From Arenicellales bacterium (lineage in GTDB: Bacteria > Pseudomonadota > Gammaproteobacteria > Arenicellales > JAJDZL01), in contig OY282380.1 in NCBI GenBank assembly GCA_958295885.1, positions 1,240,001 to 1,304,000 of the forward strand: a stretch of DNA of 64,000 bases, written 5' to 3'. This document shows positions 35,639-44,459 of this stretch, piece after piece (the stretch's first letter is position 1; each line of letters begins with the position of its first letter). Below the pieces are notes generated by a model that was not told the DNA's origin, searched no databases, and saw only the letters and a list, made by a program, of their open reading frames with translations. The translations under genes and the position numbers were made by a program.

Positions 35639-36085
35639 GTGAAGCGCGGCGAAAAGTTCATGTTCATTTTTGCAGGAATTGTAGTGCTCGCCGCAATTGC
35701 CAAAGGTTATCAGCAATTTACTGCAGAAGAGCGACCTCCACCCAAACATTTCTACGAATGGGACGAAACCGGTCTGCAAGGACATTTGCTTTATCGCAAA
35801 AAGGGCTGCAATAGCTGCCACCGCGCGCTAGGCACCGGTGAAGTAGGTGTGGCCCCAGTATTGGACGGTGTCGGTACGAGAAGGACACCTGAGTGGCTGC
35901 GCCAATATCTTAGCGATCCTGGCCAACTTGTAGAGGGCACTGCTCACTACGGCAACCTGGGTCCAGATTTTAGACTGCTCAACGAATCCGAAATAATCAG
36001 GTTGGCCGCATTTTTGAGCGGGCTCCAGGCAAATCCAAATTCACCCAATTATCCGATTAGAGTCATACTGGATGACTCAGACTAA
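35639..36085 (+). CDS. membrane-anchored monoheme cytochrome c
   Basis: A 148-residue protein with an N-terminal helix (FIFAGIVVLAAIAKG) and one heme site GCNSCHRALG. GVAPVLDGVGTRRTPEWLRQYL is a class-I cytochrome pattern typical of CcoP-like heme domains. The start is a GTG at 35639; no better start is visible. Part of the oxidase transcript. Confidence 0.85.
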   Translation: MKRGEKFMFIFAGIVVLAAIAKGYQQFTAEERPPPKHFYEWDETGLQGHLLYRKKGCNSCHRALGTGEVGVAPVLDGVGTRRTPEWLRQYLSDPGQLVEGTAHYGNLGPDFRLLNESEIIRLAAFLSGLQANPNSPNYPIRVILDDSD

Positions 36086-36114
36086 ATACGGAATCAACAA
36101 GTTAATACTCAATT

Positions 36115-36276
36115 GTGAACGCTGAAACTCTAATTCCATTCATATGGGCAGCAACCGGACTCGTAATGCTGGTTGCGATTGTTATCGTCATCTACTGGGC
36201 ATATAAAAATGACCAGTTTGACGAAAACATAAAAGACCAAATTTTTACAGAAGGCGACGACGACCGATACAGCTGA
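36115..36276 (+). CDS. CcoS/FixS-like oxidase assembly peptide
   Basis: A 53-residue protein starting from GTG. Product: LIPFIWAATGLVMLVAIVIV (one helix), then WAYKNDQFDENIKDQIFTEGDDD. This follows the FixS/CcoS layout (hydrophobic helix, WAxxxxQFDD, acidic tail), a factor needed for cbb3 assembly. It sits between two cytochrome c genes of the oxidase cluster, where such a factor is expected. The match is short, so the call is moderate. Confidence 0.6.
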   Translation: MNAETLIPFIWAATGLVMLVAIVIVIYWAYKNDQFDENIKDQIFTEGDDDRYS

Positions 36277-36284
36277 GATCCTCC

Positions 36285-36698
36285 GTGGCAAAATCCAAAT
36301 TGTCTGGAGGTGAATGGGTTGTTATTACTGGTTCAGGATTGATTATTGCGTTCGCGGCAATCATAGGAAGCATCGTCTATCTGAAACCACCTCCAGTAAA
36401 TTTTATTTATGAAGAAACGCTGGAAACGGCTGCAGGTGAAGCAATTTATCGGCGAGAAGGCTGCTTGTCATGCCACGAAATTTTTGGAAATGGTGCCTCT
36501 TATGGACCAAGCCTGGACGGAATCGGCAGTAAGCGCTCGAAGGAATGGATAATCCGCTATCTAAAATCACCGTGGCCGGGAGTCAGTGCAAAACCCTATC
36601 GCCTTCGCATGCCAAGTTATGCAAGTTTACCAAGCAGCGATCTTGAAAAGCTTGCTCAGTACCTGCTGGCGCTAAAATTCATTCAATCGAGTGATTAG
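36285..36698 (+). CDS. membrane-anchored monoheme cytochrome c
   Basis: A 137-residue protein from a GTG start at 36285, eight bases after the CcoS-like stop. One N-terminal helix and one heme site GCLSCHEIFG, followed by GPSLDGIGSKRSKEWIIRYL and a likely Met ligand in LRMPSYASLP. It resembles the cytochrome at 35639. Last gene of the cluster before mobile-element debris begins at about 36704. Confidence 0.85.
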   Translation: MAKSKLSGGEWVVITGSGLIIAFAAIIGSIVYLKPPPVNFIYEETLETAAGEAIYRREGCLSCHEIFGNGASYGPSLDGIGSKRSKEWIIRYLKSPWPGVSAKPYRLRMPSYASLPSSDLEKLAQYLLALKFIQSSD

Positions 36699-36703
36699 GT
36701 AAT

Positions 36704-36985
36704 TGGGGGGAGTCGAGGGCTGGCGCGTTTAGTTTAAGGTTGAGGGGTTTGCTGTTTCTGACGGCTTTCGCCTTTAGTCGGTGTCTCAATCTCAACCATA
36801 CCTGCGTTTCCATACCCCGCTCGTCAAACCGGACGTGTGGATTTCCCGCATCCAGCTTTCGTTCAAGTATTATGCTTGCGCCCACGGCAGGTTTTTCGAC
36901 TTCAGCGACAGGCATACCAAACCGTTATCGTTACACAGTCGCTGGTTGAAGAAGCGCACATATTTCCCTGCCTTTACCTGATGCG
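36704..36985 (-). mobile_element. 3'-end fragment of a group II intron
   Basis: This 280-bp piece is a diverged copy of the 3' end of the intron at 58556-60518 (positions 58556-58833). It still encodes the last residues of the intron reverse transcriptase on the minus strand (HQVKAGKYVRFFNQRL ... LPWAQA) followed by the domain V sequence, reading GCGGGAAATCCACACGTCCG on that strand. Everything 5' of the last 37 codons is missing. It adjoins the last cytochrome gene. A decay product or an incomplete insertion. Confidence 0.75.
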
Positions 36986-37217
36986 GAGTGCATTGGTCTT
37001 GAACGGACACCTTGATTGAGCCGGAATGACCAAGCGCAGTGGTTTGAGCGTGCGCCATTCGTCAGTTTCGCTGCGAGTATCCGGTAGAGGTCGAATAGTC
37101 GATGGCGAAAGTTAGCCGGGAATCACTCACAACCGAACCTGCCCCCGTTCACCACCGCTGAAAGCATCATCAATTCGCCATCTCCTGTCCATGACAGCGA
37201 TACTCCGAGTTTCGAGT

Positions 37218-38255
37218 TCAGTCCGCGTTGTTTCGAAGCCGCCCAACCTGCTTTGGAGTCAATTCGGTAACATCACTTATGTCTTTGATGCACATTCCCT
37301 TTGCAAGTAATTTACGAGCATGTCGTTCCCGCGCTTCTTTGATGCCTTCCTGACGACCTTCCTGACGACCTTCCTGACGACCTTCCTGACGACCTTCTTC
37401 AATGCCTTCCTGGCGTGCTACATCCCAACTATATATGTTGTATTGCATGATACGATTGTTCTCGTTGCTTACGATTCGCTTTTCAAGTTCCATGATTGTC
37501 TCTATTGTAATTGATTCATTGTAGCGATAAAAATACTCGCTCATTTTCGGGATCATCTGTTTTCGATCATCCGCCGACATCGCAGCGCTCAGGCGAAAAA
37601 GATGCTCCAGCTCTTTTTCGCTGGCGTTCCAAATTCGGCCCATCGAATACAGCACCGGTTCAATGCTCAAGCCTGCGCTTCGCTGCTGTGTCGCCTCCTC
37701 GCGAAGATTGACAATTCGCAGTTCATAATCTGGAATGTGGTTTCCAAACATCCGCCCCAACTCACCGTCCATCCCCGGCAGCGCTTGATGTAACCGCGTC
37801 GGCCCGCGCCATTGTCTGCTCTCGCCGTTATAGATCACGATCGGCATCACGGGGATTTTTTGCTGTCGGATCACGATCCCGGCATATTCGAGGAGCTGTC
37901 GCAGCGCTTCTGCACGGGCATCGCTTTTGTGATCCAAAAGGCACACCAGCTTCAGCCTTTCTGAGCGCTCGTTCAATCTGACCGTAGTCACCAAGTCCGG
38001 CATTCGCTGCTGCCCCAGAACATTGGTCTGTTCGCTGGGTTCAAGCTTCAGCGTGCTCCAGTCAAATTCACGGTATTCGTGCCTGCTCATCAGCACCGAA
38101 AACAGTTCTTTGCAGAATTGGGGCTGCTTGAAGAACTCTTTGAAAATTCCATCATGCGTAATTTTAGTCTTGGGCAAGTATTGATCGGGGTCCGATGGCA
38201 TGGGGCATTGTTCCATTGATGGAGTGGTTGGATGGTTGAACATTACGCTGCGCAT
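37218..38255 (-). CDS. Rpn-family recombination-promoting nuclease/transposase-like protein
   Basis: A 345-residue protein with the full Rpn layout: THDGIFKEFFKQPQFCKELF, FDWSTLKLEP, PDLVTTVRL, VCLLDHKSDARAEALRQLLEYA (PD-(D/E)XK core), MPIVIYNG. The C-terminus has a QEGR repeat and a helix-turn-helix-like tail (CIKDISDVTELTPKQVGRL). Rpn proteins cleave DNA and promote RecA-independent horizontal recombination; they are often found in copies per genome. The frame is open throughout, unlike the relative at 13576-14574. It sits in the mobile-element zone. Start may be internal (MFNHPT or MPSDPD); the family starts near the THDGIF motif. Confidence 0.8.
   Translation of the reverse strand: MRSVMFNHPTTPSMEQCPMPSDPDQYLPKTKITHDGIFKEFFKQPQFCKELFSVLMSRHEYREFDWSTLKLEPSEQTNVLGQQRMPDLVTTVRLNERSERLKLVCLLDHKSDARAEALRQLLEYAGIVIRQQKIPVMPIVIYNGESRQWRGPTRLHQALPGMDGELGRMFGNHIPDYELRIVNLREEATQQRSAGLSIEPVLYSMGRIWNASEKELEHLFRLSAAMSADDRKQMIPKMSEYFYRYNESITIETIMELEKRIVSNENNRIMQYNIYSWDVARQEGIEEGRQEGRQEGRQEGRQEGIKEARERHARKLLAKGMCIKDISDVTELTPKQVGRLRNNAD
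37347..37394 (-). repeat. four 12-bp in-frame repeats in the Rpn gene
   Basis: TTCCTGACGACC is repeated four times without change on the plus strand and encodes EGRQ units on the minus strand. The repeats can vary in number by slippage without frame change. Confidence 0.85.
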
Positions 38256-38472
38256 CTCTCACACTGCCGTCGTGAGCGTTGCTTTTCACCAAAGGCAGCT
38301 GTGATGCGACGTAGTTCTCAGACGCCAAAACCTACTTCAGGCAGGTGCTGATGAAAGAGCATCATTCCCTCAGAGGTGTGGATGCTTCAAAGATGTCAGC
38401 GGCTGTTAAATGCAGCACCAGCGAAAAAAGTGCAGATGCAAATCACTGACGCAATCAAAAATAATACAATCT

Positions 38473-38883
38473 TCAAAAGAAGATGTCAATCTGCGCGGTG
38501 AGTTTTAGTGGCGCCATCTGAGAAATCATCAGATCAGTGGCGAAGGCGACGATGCCAGCACCGTACTGCAACGGTCCGGACATGGTTTCGGGAAAGGTGC
38601 CGCGGTTGATCTTATTGCTCCTCGGACAGCACTTGATCTCGGCGTCGATGCGAATTTCCTTGGTCGCGAACTCGACATCAACCGGCACCCGTCGCTTGCG
38701 CTTTTCGAGCGGCATCTCGAACAGGTCCTCGCCACAGCCGCAGCATTCGCCGAGCGGCGAAGTCTGCTTTTGAACGTCGCGGCACACCCTCGCGTAATCG
38801 CCGCGTTCAGGCTTTGGTCCTTTGCTCATGATGCCAGTTCGAGGCTTTGCGGTTTTGTCAAACGGCATCAGCGAACTGCGCAC
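38473..38883 (-). pseudogene. IS66-type transposase fragment (zinc-finger part)
   Basis: A 136-codon frame whose middle resembles the zinc-binding part of IS66 TnpC transposases: CCGCGEDLFEMPL, then VDVEF with an AEIKCCPRS finger and GTFPETMSGPLQYGAGIVAFA followed by LMISQMAPL. The N-terminal coiled coil and the entire DDE catalytic domain are missing; the frame ends in unrelated residues after QMAPLK. It starts six bases downstream of the methylase relic stop. Not functional. Confidence 0.6.
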
Positions 38884-39139
38884 GCTGCTCAGCTATTATT
38901 TTTTTTCGATTTGCGGCTGACCGTTGCCATGGGCTGTTCAGCCGCCAATGCCATGATCGCCGACAGCACCGCAAGACGCTCGCCATGGGGCATTTCTCGA
39001 TAGCGCCGAAACCAGGTCGCTGCGCTTGATGCGCTGGCTGTCGGTGAAGTTGCGACCCGCATAACCCTAGTTCCGCACTAATAAAAAAACAATTCTCCTA
39101 AGGTATTGATATCATGTTTTTTTCGCAAACGACCAAATC

Positions 39140-39157
39140 GTACATGTAACAACATTT
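39140..39157 (+). repeat. 18-bp direct repeat inside the IS1634 element (left copy)
   Basis: GTACATGTAACAACATTT occurs here and again at 41095-41112 in the same orientation, bracketing the transposase gene just inside the element ends. A role as transposase-binding site or a leftover from element formation is possible; unknown. Confidence 0.8.
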
Positions 39158-39180
39158 CGCGCTATTTTCTTTTCTTTCCC

Positions 39181-41025
39181 TCACCAGCGCTTCCGATGCA
39201 GTTGCGCCTTCAAATTCAGTGCCTGTGCCAACCGCGCCTGGTCTGCGGTCGGACGCACATCCTGACGGTTGGTGATTGTGCGATGCTCCTTGGTCTTGAG
39301 CGTGGTCGTCACCCGCATCCAGTTTCGAAGACGTCTTCGAATGCTCTTCCAACTCCAGTGAATTTCGTGCTGCTTGAACTGAAATCGCAAGGTGTGAACG
39401 GCATGATAAGCCAATACCGTGATGAACAGGTGCGCTTGGATTCGCCGGTTCAGCTGATGCCAGACCGGACGAAGTCCCAGCTCCGACTTCATGCTTCTGA
39501 AAGTGGATTCTATATCGGTCAGACTCCAGTAGGTTTTCACAATCCTGTCATCGCTCCAGTTGGCATGGGAAGTGCGCAGCACATAACTGCCGGCCTGATC
39601 ATCGGCTTTTTGGTGCTGCGAACTGTAGCTCCAAGTCACGGCCGTGGCATTGATGCCTTTGTCGTCTTCGCTGACGTCGACCGTATAGTGCTGGCTTACT
39701 TTGCTATATTCGTGTTTGAGCCGGCCGATTTTCTCATGCACCTTGCCGACTCGTTTGGTACAGTATTTTTTCGACAGTCCTTGATTCAGTTTCTGCAGTT
39801 TCTGTTCGTACAGCTGGCGTTTTCGAGATACGATGGAGGTGTCGCCCGCCTTCTTGTTTTCGCTTCGTATGTAAAGAAACACTTCCTTGGCATCGTCGGC
39901 GGCGCGGTTTTGCGCCGAGTCTTGGTCTTTTGGCGGCAGCCGCCATACGCACACCTTGGAGCCCTGACTCGTGGTTCGCTGCAGATGCGGCTTGCCTTGT
40001 GGTACGGGCGGTTTGCCTCGCCGAGAGACCACTACCCAGTCGTAATTGCCTTTCGACAGAAACTCGATGTTATCTTCGGTAGCGATTCCTGCATCCATCA
40101 CCACGGTGGGTCTGGAATGCGCAGACTCAGGCAGTTTTATCAATTTATTCAACATCTTCTGCAAAGTATCGCATTCCGAGACATTGCCCGGCAGCATCTC
40201 GCAGTGCAACGGAAATCCGTGTGCGTCCAAGGCCAGGCCCAAACTGATCAGCGCACAGTCGTTTCGTTTCTGCTTGGAGCGTCCGAAGCACTTCAGCTCA
40301 CCATCGGCGCGCCCGTGATAGTGCACATTGGTCAGGTCGTAGAACACCACCGTGGCCGCAATCGAGAACAGGTCGCGTTCGCGTTCGAATAAAGCGCGCT
40401 GCAGCGCAACGCGGTGTTTCCACAACAGGTCGTTCAAGCGGTACAGTTTGTCCAGCGAAGGCGGCAGTTGATCGTGCAGTTCCAATATTTCCAAAATCGC
40501 GCTGTCTTCGAGCATCCAGCGCAAGGTTTCGCGTTCACTGCCAGGATGCAGCATGCGGGCGATGACCAGAGCCGCGCACAGCGCCGCATCTTTGTTGCTG
40601 ACGTTCAGGGATTCGAGCAGGTTGATGAAGTCGAGTTGGCGCAGCGCATGCAGACAGATTCGTTCGGCGCCTGAGCTGCGCGGCGGTTCGTGCTCGATGC
40701 TGTCGAGATCAACGGTCTGCAGGTTGGTCTGAACATCGGTCGGGGCGGACCAGCCGCGCTGTCGCAGGGATTCTGCGATCTGTCGGGCCTGTCGGTCGAT
40801 TTCAGCGTCGTATTCGAACAGGCTGTTCTGCCCGCTTAAGATGTCTTCGATTCGTTCCACCAGAATCGGCCACTGTGGTTTAGGAAGCGACCATTTGGTG
40901 CCGAGGCTGAGCAGCAGTTTGTGTCTGACTTTGTTGTCTGGGGTGCGGATGCCCTGCACCAGTTGGTAGGCATATTGGGGCTGTCCTTTTTTGTTGGTGT
41001 AGGAAACTACGGCTTTGATGAACAT
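39181..41025 (-). CDS. IS1634-family DDE transposase
   Basis: A 614-residue transposase from the ATG at 41025 (MFIKAVVSYTNKKGQPQY, the family start); the frame extends 25 codons further. DDE motifs: VFYDLTNVHYHG (first Asp), VVMDAGIATEDN (second Asp), and YWSLTDIESTFRSMKSEL (Glu). Full length and without stops, so possibly active or only recently lost. Cuts and pastes the element defined by the inverted repeats. Confidence 0.88.
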   Translation of the reverse strand: MFIKAVVSYTNKKGQPQYAYQLVQGIRTPDNKVRHKLLLSLGTKWSLPKPQWPILVERIEDILSGQNSLFEYDAEIDRQARQIAESLRQRGWSAPTDVQTNLQTVDLDSIEHEPPRSSGAERICLHALRQLDFINLLESLNVSNKDAALCAALVIARMLHPGSERETLRWMLEDSAILEILELHDQLPPSLDKLYRLNDLLWKHRVALQRALFERERDLFSIAATVVFYDLTNVHYHGRADGELKCFGRSKQKRNDCALISLGLALDAHGFPLHCEMLPGNVSECDTLQKMLNKLIKLPESAHSRPTVVMDAGIATEDNIEFLSKGNYDWVVVSRRGKPPVPQGKPHLQRTTSQGSKVCVWRLPPKDQDSAQNRAADDAKEVFLYIRSENKKAGDTSIVSRKRQLYEQKLQKLNQGLSKKYCTKRVGKVHEKIGRLKHEYSKVSQHYTVDVSEDDKGINATAVTWSYSSQHQKADDQAGSYVLRTSHANWSDDRIVKTYWSLTDIESTFRSMKSELGLRPVWHQLNRRIQAHLFITVLAYHAVHTLRFQFKQHEIHWSWKSIRRRLRNWMRVTTTLKTKEHRTITNRQDVRPTADQARLAQALNLKAQLHRKRW

Positions 41026-41094
41026 GCGCATAAAGTGTATTGCCAATGGGGTCATTATAGAGGATTGGAACGGATGATTGGGGGCAGATGCACT

Positions 41095-41112
41095 GTACAT
41101 GTAACAACATTT
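41095..41112 (+). repeat. 18-bp direct repeat inside the IS1634 element (right copy)
   Basis: Second exact copy of GTACATGTAACAACATTT, about 1955 bp from the first, upstream of the transposase start codon. Confidence 0.8.
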
Positions 41113-41849
41113 GATTATTGTAGTAACAAAAGCAAAGATACTACTAATAAACTAATATAACTTGTAATTATTTAGAGTAAAATTTCTAGAAAGATTAATA
41201 TATTAAAAAATTCTTCTAACTAATATTTCTAATATGCTTGATTGGACGAGAAAAGTGCGGAACTTGGGATAACGGCACCAGTGAATTCGGTCCGGTTCGA
41301 AATTGAACCCCACTTTCTCAGTGACTGCCCCGGCCTGATTCATAACCTGCACCAAGATGCTCTGCCAGTTGTCGAGCAGCTCGTCTTACAGTGAACTGCA
41401 ATACTTGGAAATCATTGCCTGACACGGCAGCCGCCTTAAAATTTCCAGCAGCTGCACATGGTCCTGTTCTTCGTAGTCATACCGGTAACGATATCGTCCC
41501 GGCGCCTTGCGGCTGGATTTCAGATACGGCGGGTCAGCATACACCAGTTCAGTGTCGTCGAAGGCAAACCTCGAAAGGCGGCGATGCACCCGTACTATTT
41601 AATACTCCCTGATTCCTTCGAATTGGGGAGTTGATCCACAGCAGGGAGGTTCACTCAGATTGGGTGCCCATCCAGAGCTGCCCAGCCATGTACTGTGTTC
41701 TTGAACACCTGAGCCGCGCCTGGATGGGGAACTCGCCGAAAACACTCATATGAAGTCTGTGTCTTTGAACACCTGTACAGGTCCGATGTCACGGCGAGGA
41801 TGCCCCATCCAGATCAAGAGCATAACTGAATTTACAATGGAGTCGCACG

Positions 41850-42851
41850 ATGTCAGATGCTTCCACTTGCTTTGTCGGCATTGACTGGGGACCAAAGTTC
41901 CATCAGTTCTGTGTCCTTGACCACGACAGTCAAGCAGTCGCACAACGCACTTGCCAGCACTTGGCCAAACCGATCAGCACGCCTTTCGGGAGGTGCCCGC
42001 GCTTACCAAGGAGCAGCGCACAATGCGCAGCCTGGTGCATTGCAGAGGCAGATTGATTCGACAGAAAGGCAAATTGTCCAATCGGTTGAATGAATTGTCA
42101 GAAGCATGTTTACGAGCTCTGTTGGAGCCTGTAGAAGACGTGGATCAGAGCTGGTTTTCAAGTTTACTGGAGCAGGCTCCGACTCTATATCAAGCCCAGA
42201 AGATGACCCGCAGTGAGCTGCAGAAACTGCTCTAAGAACATCGCATCCGTCGTTTCGATGCCGATTCTGCGCCAGCAGCCGTTTCCAGGCGTCGCTCCGA
42301 TGGCGCCTCTCCAGAAGCCATTGAGATCGCAGTCCTGGCACCGCAGTTGCAGTTGCCGCGGTCACAGATCAAGGACCTCGATCTCCAAATGGATGAGGTG
42401 ATTGAACGCTGGTGCCAAGCGCTGCTCAAAACCAACTCAGACTCGCTTCCCGACGAGTAAATCTTACTTTCGGTCCCAAGGATCGGCAGAAATGCATTCT
42501 CGGCGCTGGTGTCGGAAGTGCCAGAAGCCATTGAACAGCGAGATTATCAAGCCCTCAGAACGCTCAACGGCGGCGCTCCGGTGACTCGTCGTTCGGGCAA
42601 AAAGACGGCTGCCTGCCAGCGATGAGCCATCAACAGCCTAGTGCAAAATGCACTGTATCACTGGGCTCGCGTCGCCTGCCGGCACGATGCGAAATGCAAA
42701 CGGATATACGACAGTCTCAAAGCCCGCGGCAATACTCACGGACAGGCTTTTACGCTGCGTCGGCGACCGCTTGCTCAAAGTGACTTGCACGATGCTGCAG
42801 AACAACACTTTGTATGAGCCTGAACGGCCTGAAACCACCACCGTTGCCTGA
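41850..42851 (+). pseudogene. IS110-family transposase relic
   Basis: Plus-strand fragments across shifting frames give VGIDWGPKFHQFCVLDHDSQ (DEDD N-terminal RuvC-like Asp motif), LYQAQKMTRSELQKLL, SVPRIGRNAFSALVSEVPEA, LRTLNGGAPVTRRSGKK (C-terminal transposase_20 region), then CVGDRLLKVTCTMLQNNTLY and the end ETTTVA at 42851. Several stops and frameshifts. It lies between the first and second pieces of the methylase gene, so it had inserted there. IS110 elements lack inverted repeats, so exact ends cannot be set. Confidence 0.8.
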
Positions 42852-43298
42852 AACAATTTGATGTCGCCGGCCAACTCAATGGAGAAACTATTTTTGACTT
42901 GACAAAGGATGCCAAATCCAACTCGACCGCATGCTCGCAGCTGAACTGAGTGATGGCGGGCGCATCAATATCAATGCCGATGCTGCGCCGTGCCGCCGGC
43001 TTGCGCTTCATGATGGCGCTGCCGCCGAGATGCGATTCGATGTAAACGCTGTGAGGAAGCAGCAGTGCGATGATGGCCTGAGACAGCCCGGCCGTGGCTT
43101 TGGATCCCAAATATGCGTTGCCCATCTAAAATTGGTGAGTGTCTTCAACGATGCCCACACCATAGACTATCGACCAATTGATGTTAAGGGACAAGTAAAA
43201 TGATCTGTTGCAAACCAATACAATCACGTCACGACGCCTCTGCCCGTTTGGATTGTCAATGGCAATGATCAGCCGCTCAAGATGTCGCATCTGAAAAA

Positions 43299-43475
43299 TT
43301 GAATGATGTCGAGATTGTGACGAAGTCTGGGAAAAGGATCAAGAACAGCGAACGGACGTTGAAAAAAACAGTACGCATCGAAGCATTTGGAAATACAGTG
43401 CATCACAGCAGCGCATGGGAAGAGATGGAAAATTATTTTGAGGAGCTTAAGATTTCGGGCACACTGGAAGACTAA
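43299..43475 (+). CDS. possible small protein upstream of a membrane gene
   Basis: A 58-codon frame (TTG at 43299 or GTG at 43317) giving KSGKRIKNSERTLKKTVRI ... SAWEEMENYFEELKISGTLED. It ends two bases before the TTG of the next frame. No family recognised and no ATG; it could be the tail of a larger decayed gene. Low confidence. Confidence 0.35.
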   Translation: MNDVEIVTKSGKRIKNSERTLKKTVRIEAFGNTVHHSSAWEEMENYFEELKISGTLED

Positions 43476-43477
43476 CG

Positions 43478-43953
43478 TTGAAAAAGCAAGGCATCGCCTT
43501 TGGGCTAGTTATATTTATATTGGTCGGCTTGCTGGCAGGGGGTGTGACGTTTTGGTTTGGCGGACCATATACTGCGGGAAACGTCGACGCGTTGAAAATA
43601 TTGGTAACAGCGTTCTCAATATTGGCGGGAATTCTGATTGCAATTATTACTGCATTCGGCGATGCCCAATATCTGTTAGAGGGCAGTTGGCGAATTGCGA
43701 GCGCACACCGAAGACTAAAAATTAACAATATTGATCGGGCATCATATTATTCTATGTATATCTGGCTGTGATTACCTTAGCTTTCATTTCTGCACTTTGT
43801 ACAGAAGTTACCATGACCCACTGGGTGGAAAGAATTACATTGAGCGCAGGAGTCAGTGCCTTGTTTTGGTCATTCGGTTTGCCAATAACAATCAGGCGAA
43901 TGCAGGGGGATAGACTTGATCGAGAAGTGAATCGAAAACGTAATAGGCGTTAG
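43478..43953 (+). pseudogene. membrane protein gene, frameshifted or two coupled halves
   Basis: Frame one (TTG at 43478 to 43771, 97 aa) has two helices and the stretch AFGDAQYLLEGSWRIASAHRR. Frame two (GTG at 43768 to 43953, 61 aa) continues with one or two helices and a basic tail (PITIRRMQGDRLDREVNRK). They overlap as GTGA. Either one protein was split by a one-base indel, or two peptides are translated in a coupled way. The hydrophobic periodicity continues naturally across the joint, which favours a frameshift. Family not recognised. Confidence 0.5.
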
Positions 43954-44064
43954 GAATAAGTTTACAGCACTCGTTGTCATGCTAGGGATCATCAAATACT
44001 TAGTCAGCAATTCTCATTACGAACTTCGTATGATTTTGTCAAGTCATAATTCAGTAATATAGCC

Positions 44065-44178
44065 CGATTCCAACCACAATTTCAGCGACCCAGTGGTGAC
44101 CACCGTACTGCTTGGCCGGCTGCTGCATCATGCCACCGTCATCTAGATCGAAGGTTCCAGCTCAATGTCTTAGACCAC
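44065..44178 (+). pseudogene. IS21 IstB-like ATPase C-terminal relic
   Basis: The plus strand reads NFSDPVVTTVLLGRLLHHAT then, past a stop, IEGSS. This resembles the last segment of IstB/IS21 helper ATPases (fGDPvxxxAilDRLlHHxxvixixGxSYR). The rest is missing. Only a marker of an old insertion. Confidence 0.6.
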
Positions 44179-44228
44179 AATATTCTGTGTTTTTGAACTC
44201 CGAAACCTGAGTTAGGTAGGAGTGGAGG

Positions 44229-44399
44229 TTATTCTGATGGGTCCCTCGGTTTCAACTCTAATGGGCCAGACTGGTATTCTTTATCTTGGTCGAACAGGCC
44301 AGTTCCAATGCACGCCCAAGGAACGATTGCGAGAGCAATGGCGCCGCCCAATCCAAAAATGCTGAGTGTGATAATTGTTAGTAAAGGTAATTCTTGCAT
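44229..44399 (-). CDS. small single-helix membrane protein
   Basis: A 56-residue protein starting MQELPLLTIITLSIFGLGG, with one helix and a soluble tail CIGTGLFDQDKEYQSGPLEL. Divergent from the thioredoxin-like lipoprotein gene, with 60 bp between the starts. No family recognised; it resembles in size and shape the accessory peptides around the oxidase genes. Confidence 0.5.
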   Translation of the reverse strand: MQELPLLTIITLSIFGLGGAIALAIVPWACIGTGLFDQDKEYQSGPLELKPRDPSE

Positions 44400-44459
44400 A
44401 GAATTTCTATAATCTTAAAGGTATTTGAATGCAGAAAATTTTAATATAGTGTTGTGCAA

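Larger units (their letters stand above)
39065..41268 (-). mobile_element. IS1634-family insertion sequence
   Basis: Left end CCCTAGTTCCGCAC (39065-39078) and right end GTGCGGAACTTGGG (41255-41268) form inverted repeats matching at 13 of 14 positions. The flanks carry ATAA on both sides (39061-39064 and 41269-41272), a 4-bp target duplication. The element is 2204 bp long, contains one transposase gene and interrupts the methylase reading frame. The boundaries are therefore well supported. Confidence 0.88.
38889..43125 (-). pseudogene. D12-class adenine-N6 DNA methyltransferase, interrupted twice
   Basis: Three minus-strand pieces rebuild one gene. N-terminal: 43125 to about 42890 (MGNAYLGSKATAGLSQAI, PHSVYIESHLGGSAIMKRKP, GIDIDAPAI; the SAM motif). 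Middle: about 41612-41269, ELVYADPPYL (DPPY catalytic motif) to EKVGFNFEPDRIHWCRY with one in-frame stop where family members read LYDE. C-terminal: about 39064-38889, AGRNFTDSQRIKR, then after a frameshift WFRRYREMPHGERLAVL to the stop. The first gap holds an IS110 relic, the second an IS1634-type element whose removal rejoins HWCRY and AGRNFTD exactly. A Dam-like enzyme, now dead. Confidence 0.85.

Noticed and set aside
28229..36698. Nitric oxide reductase (NorB) for the CcoN-like gene
   Set aside because: The tyrosine before the double histidine and the cbb3-type APIPEW motif are present, and a CcoO-like subunit follows; NorB lacks this tyrosine.
39106..40392. 428-codon plus-strand frame
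   Set aside because: It is the antisense of the IS1634 transposase, which has clear DDE motifs.
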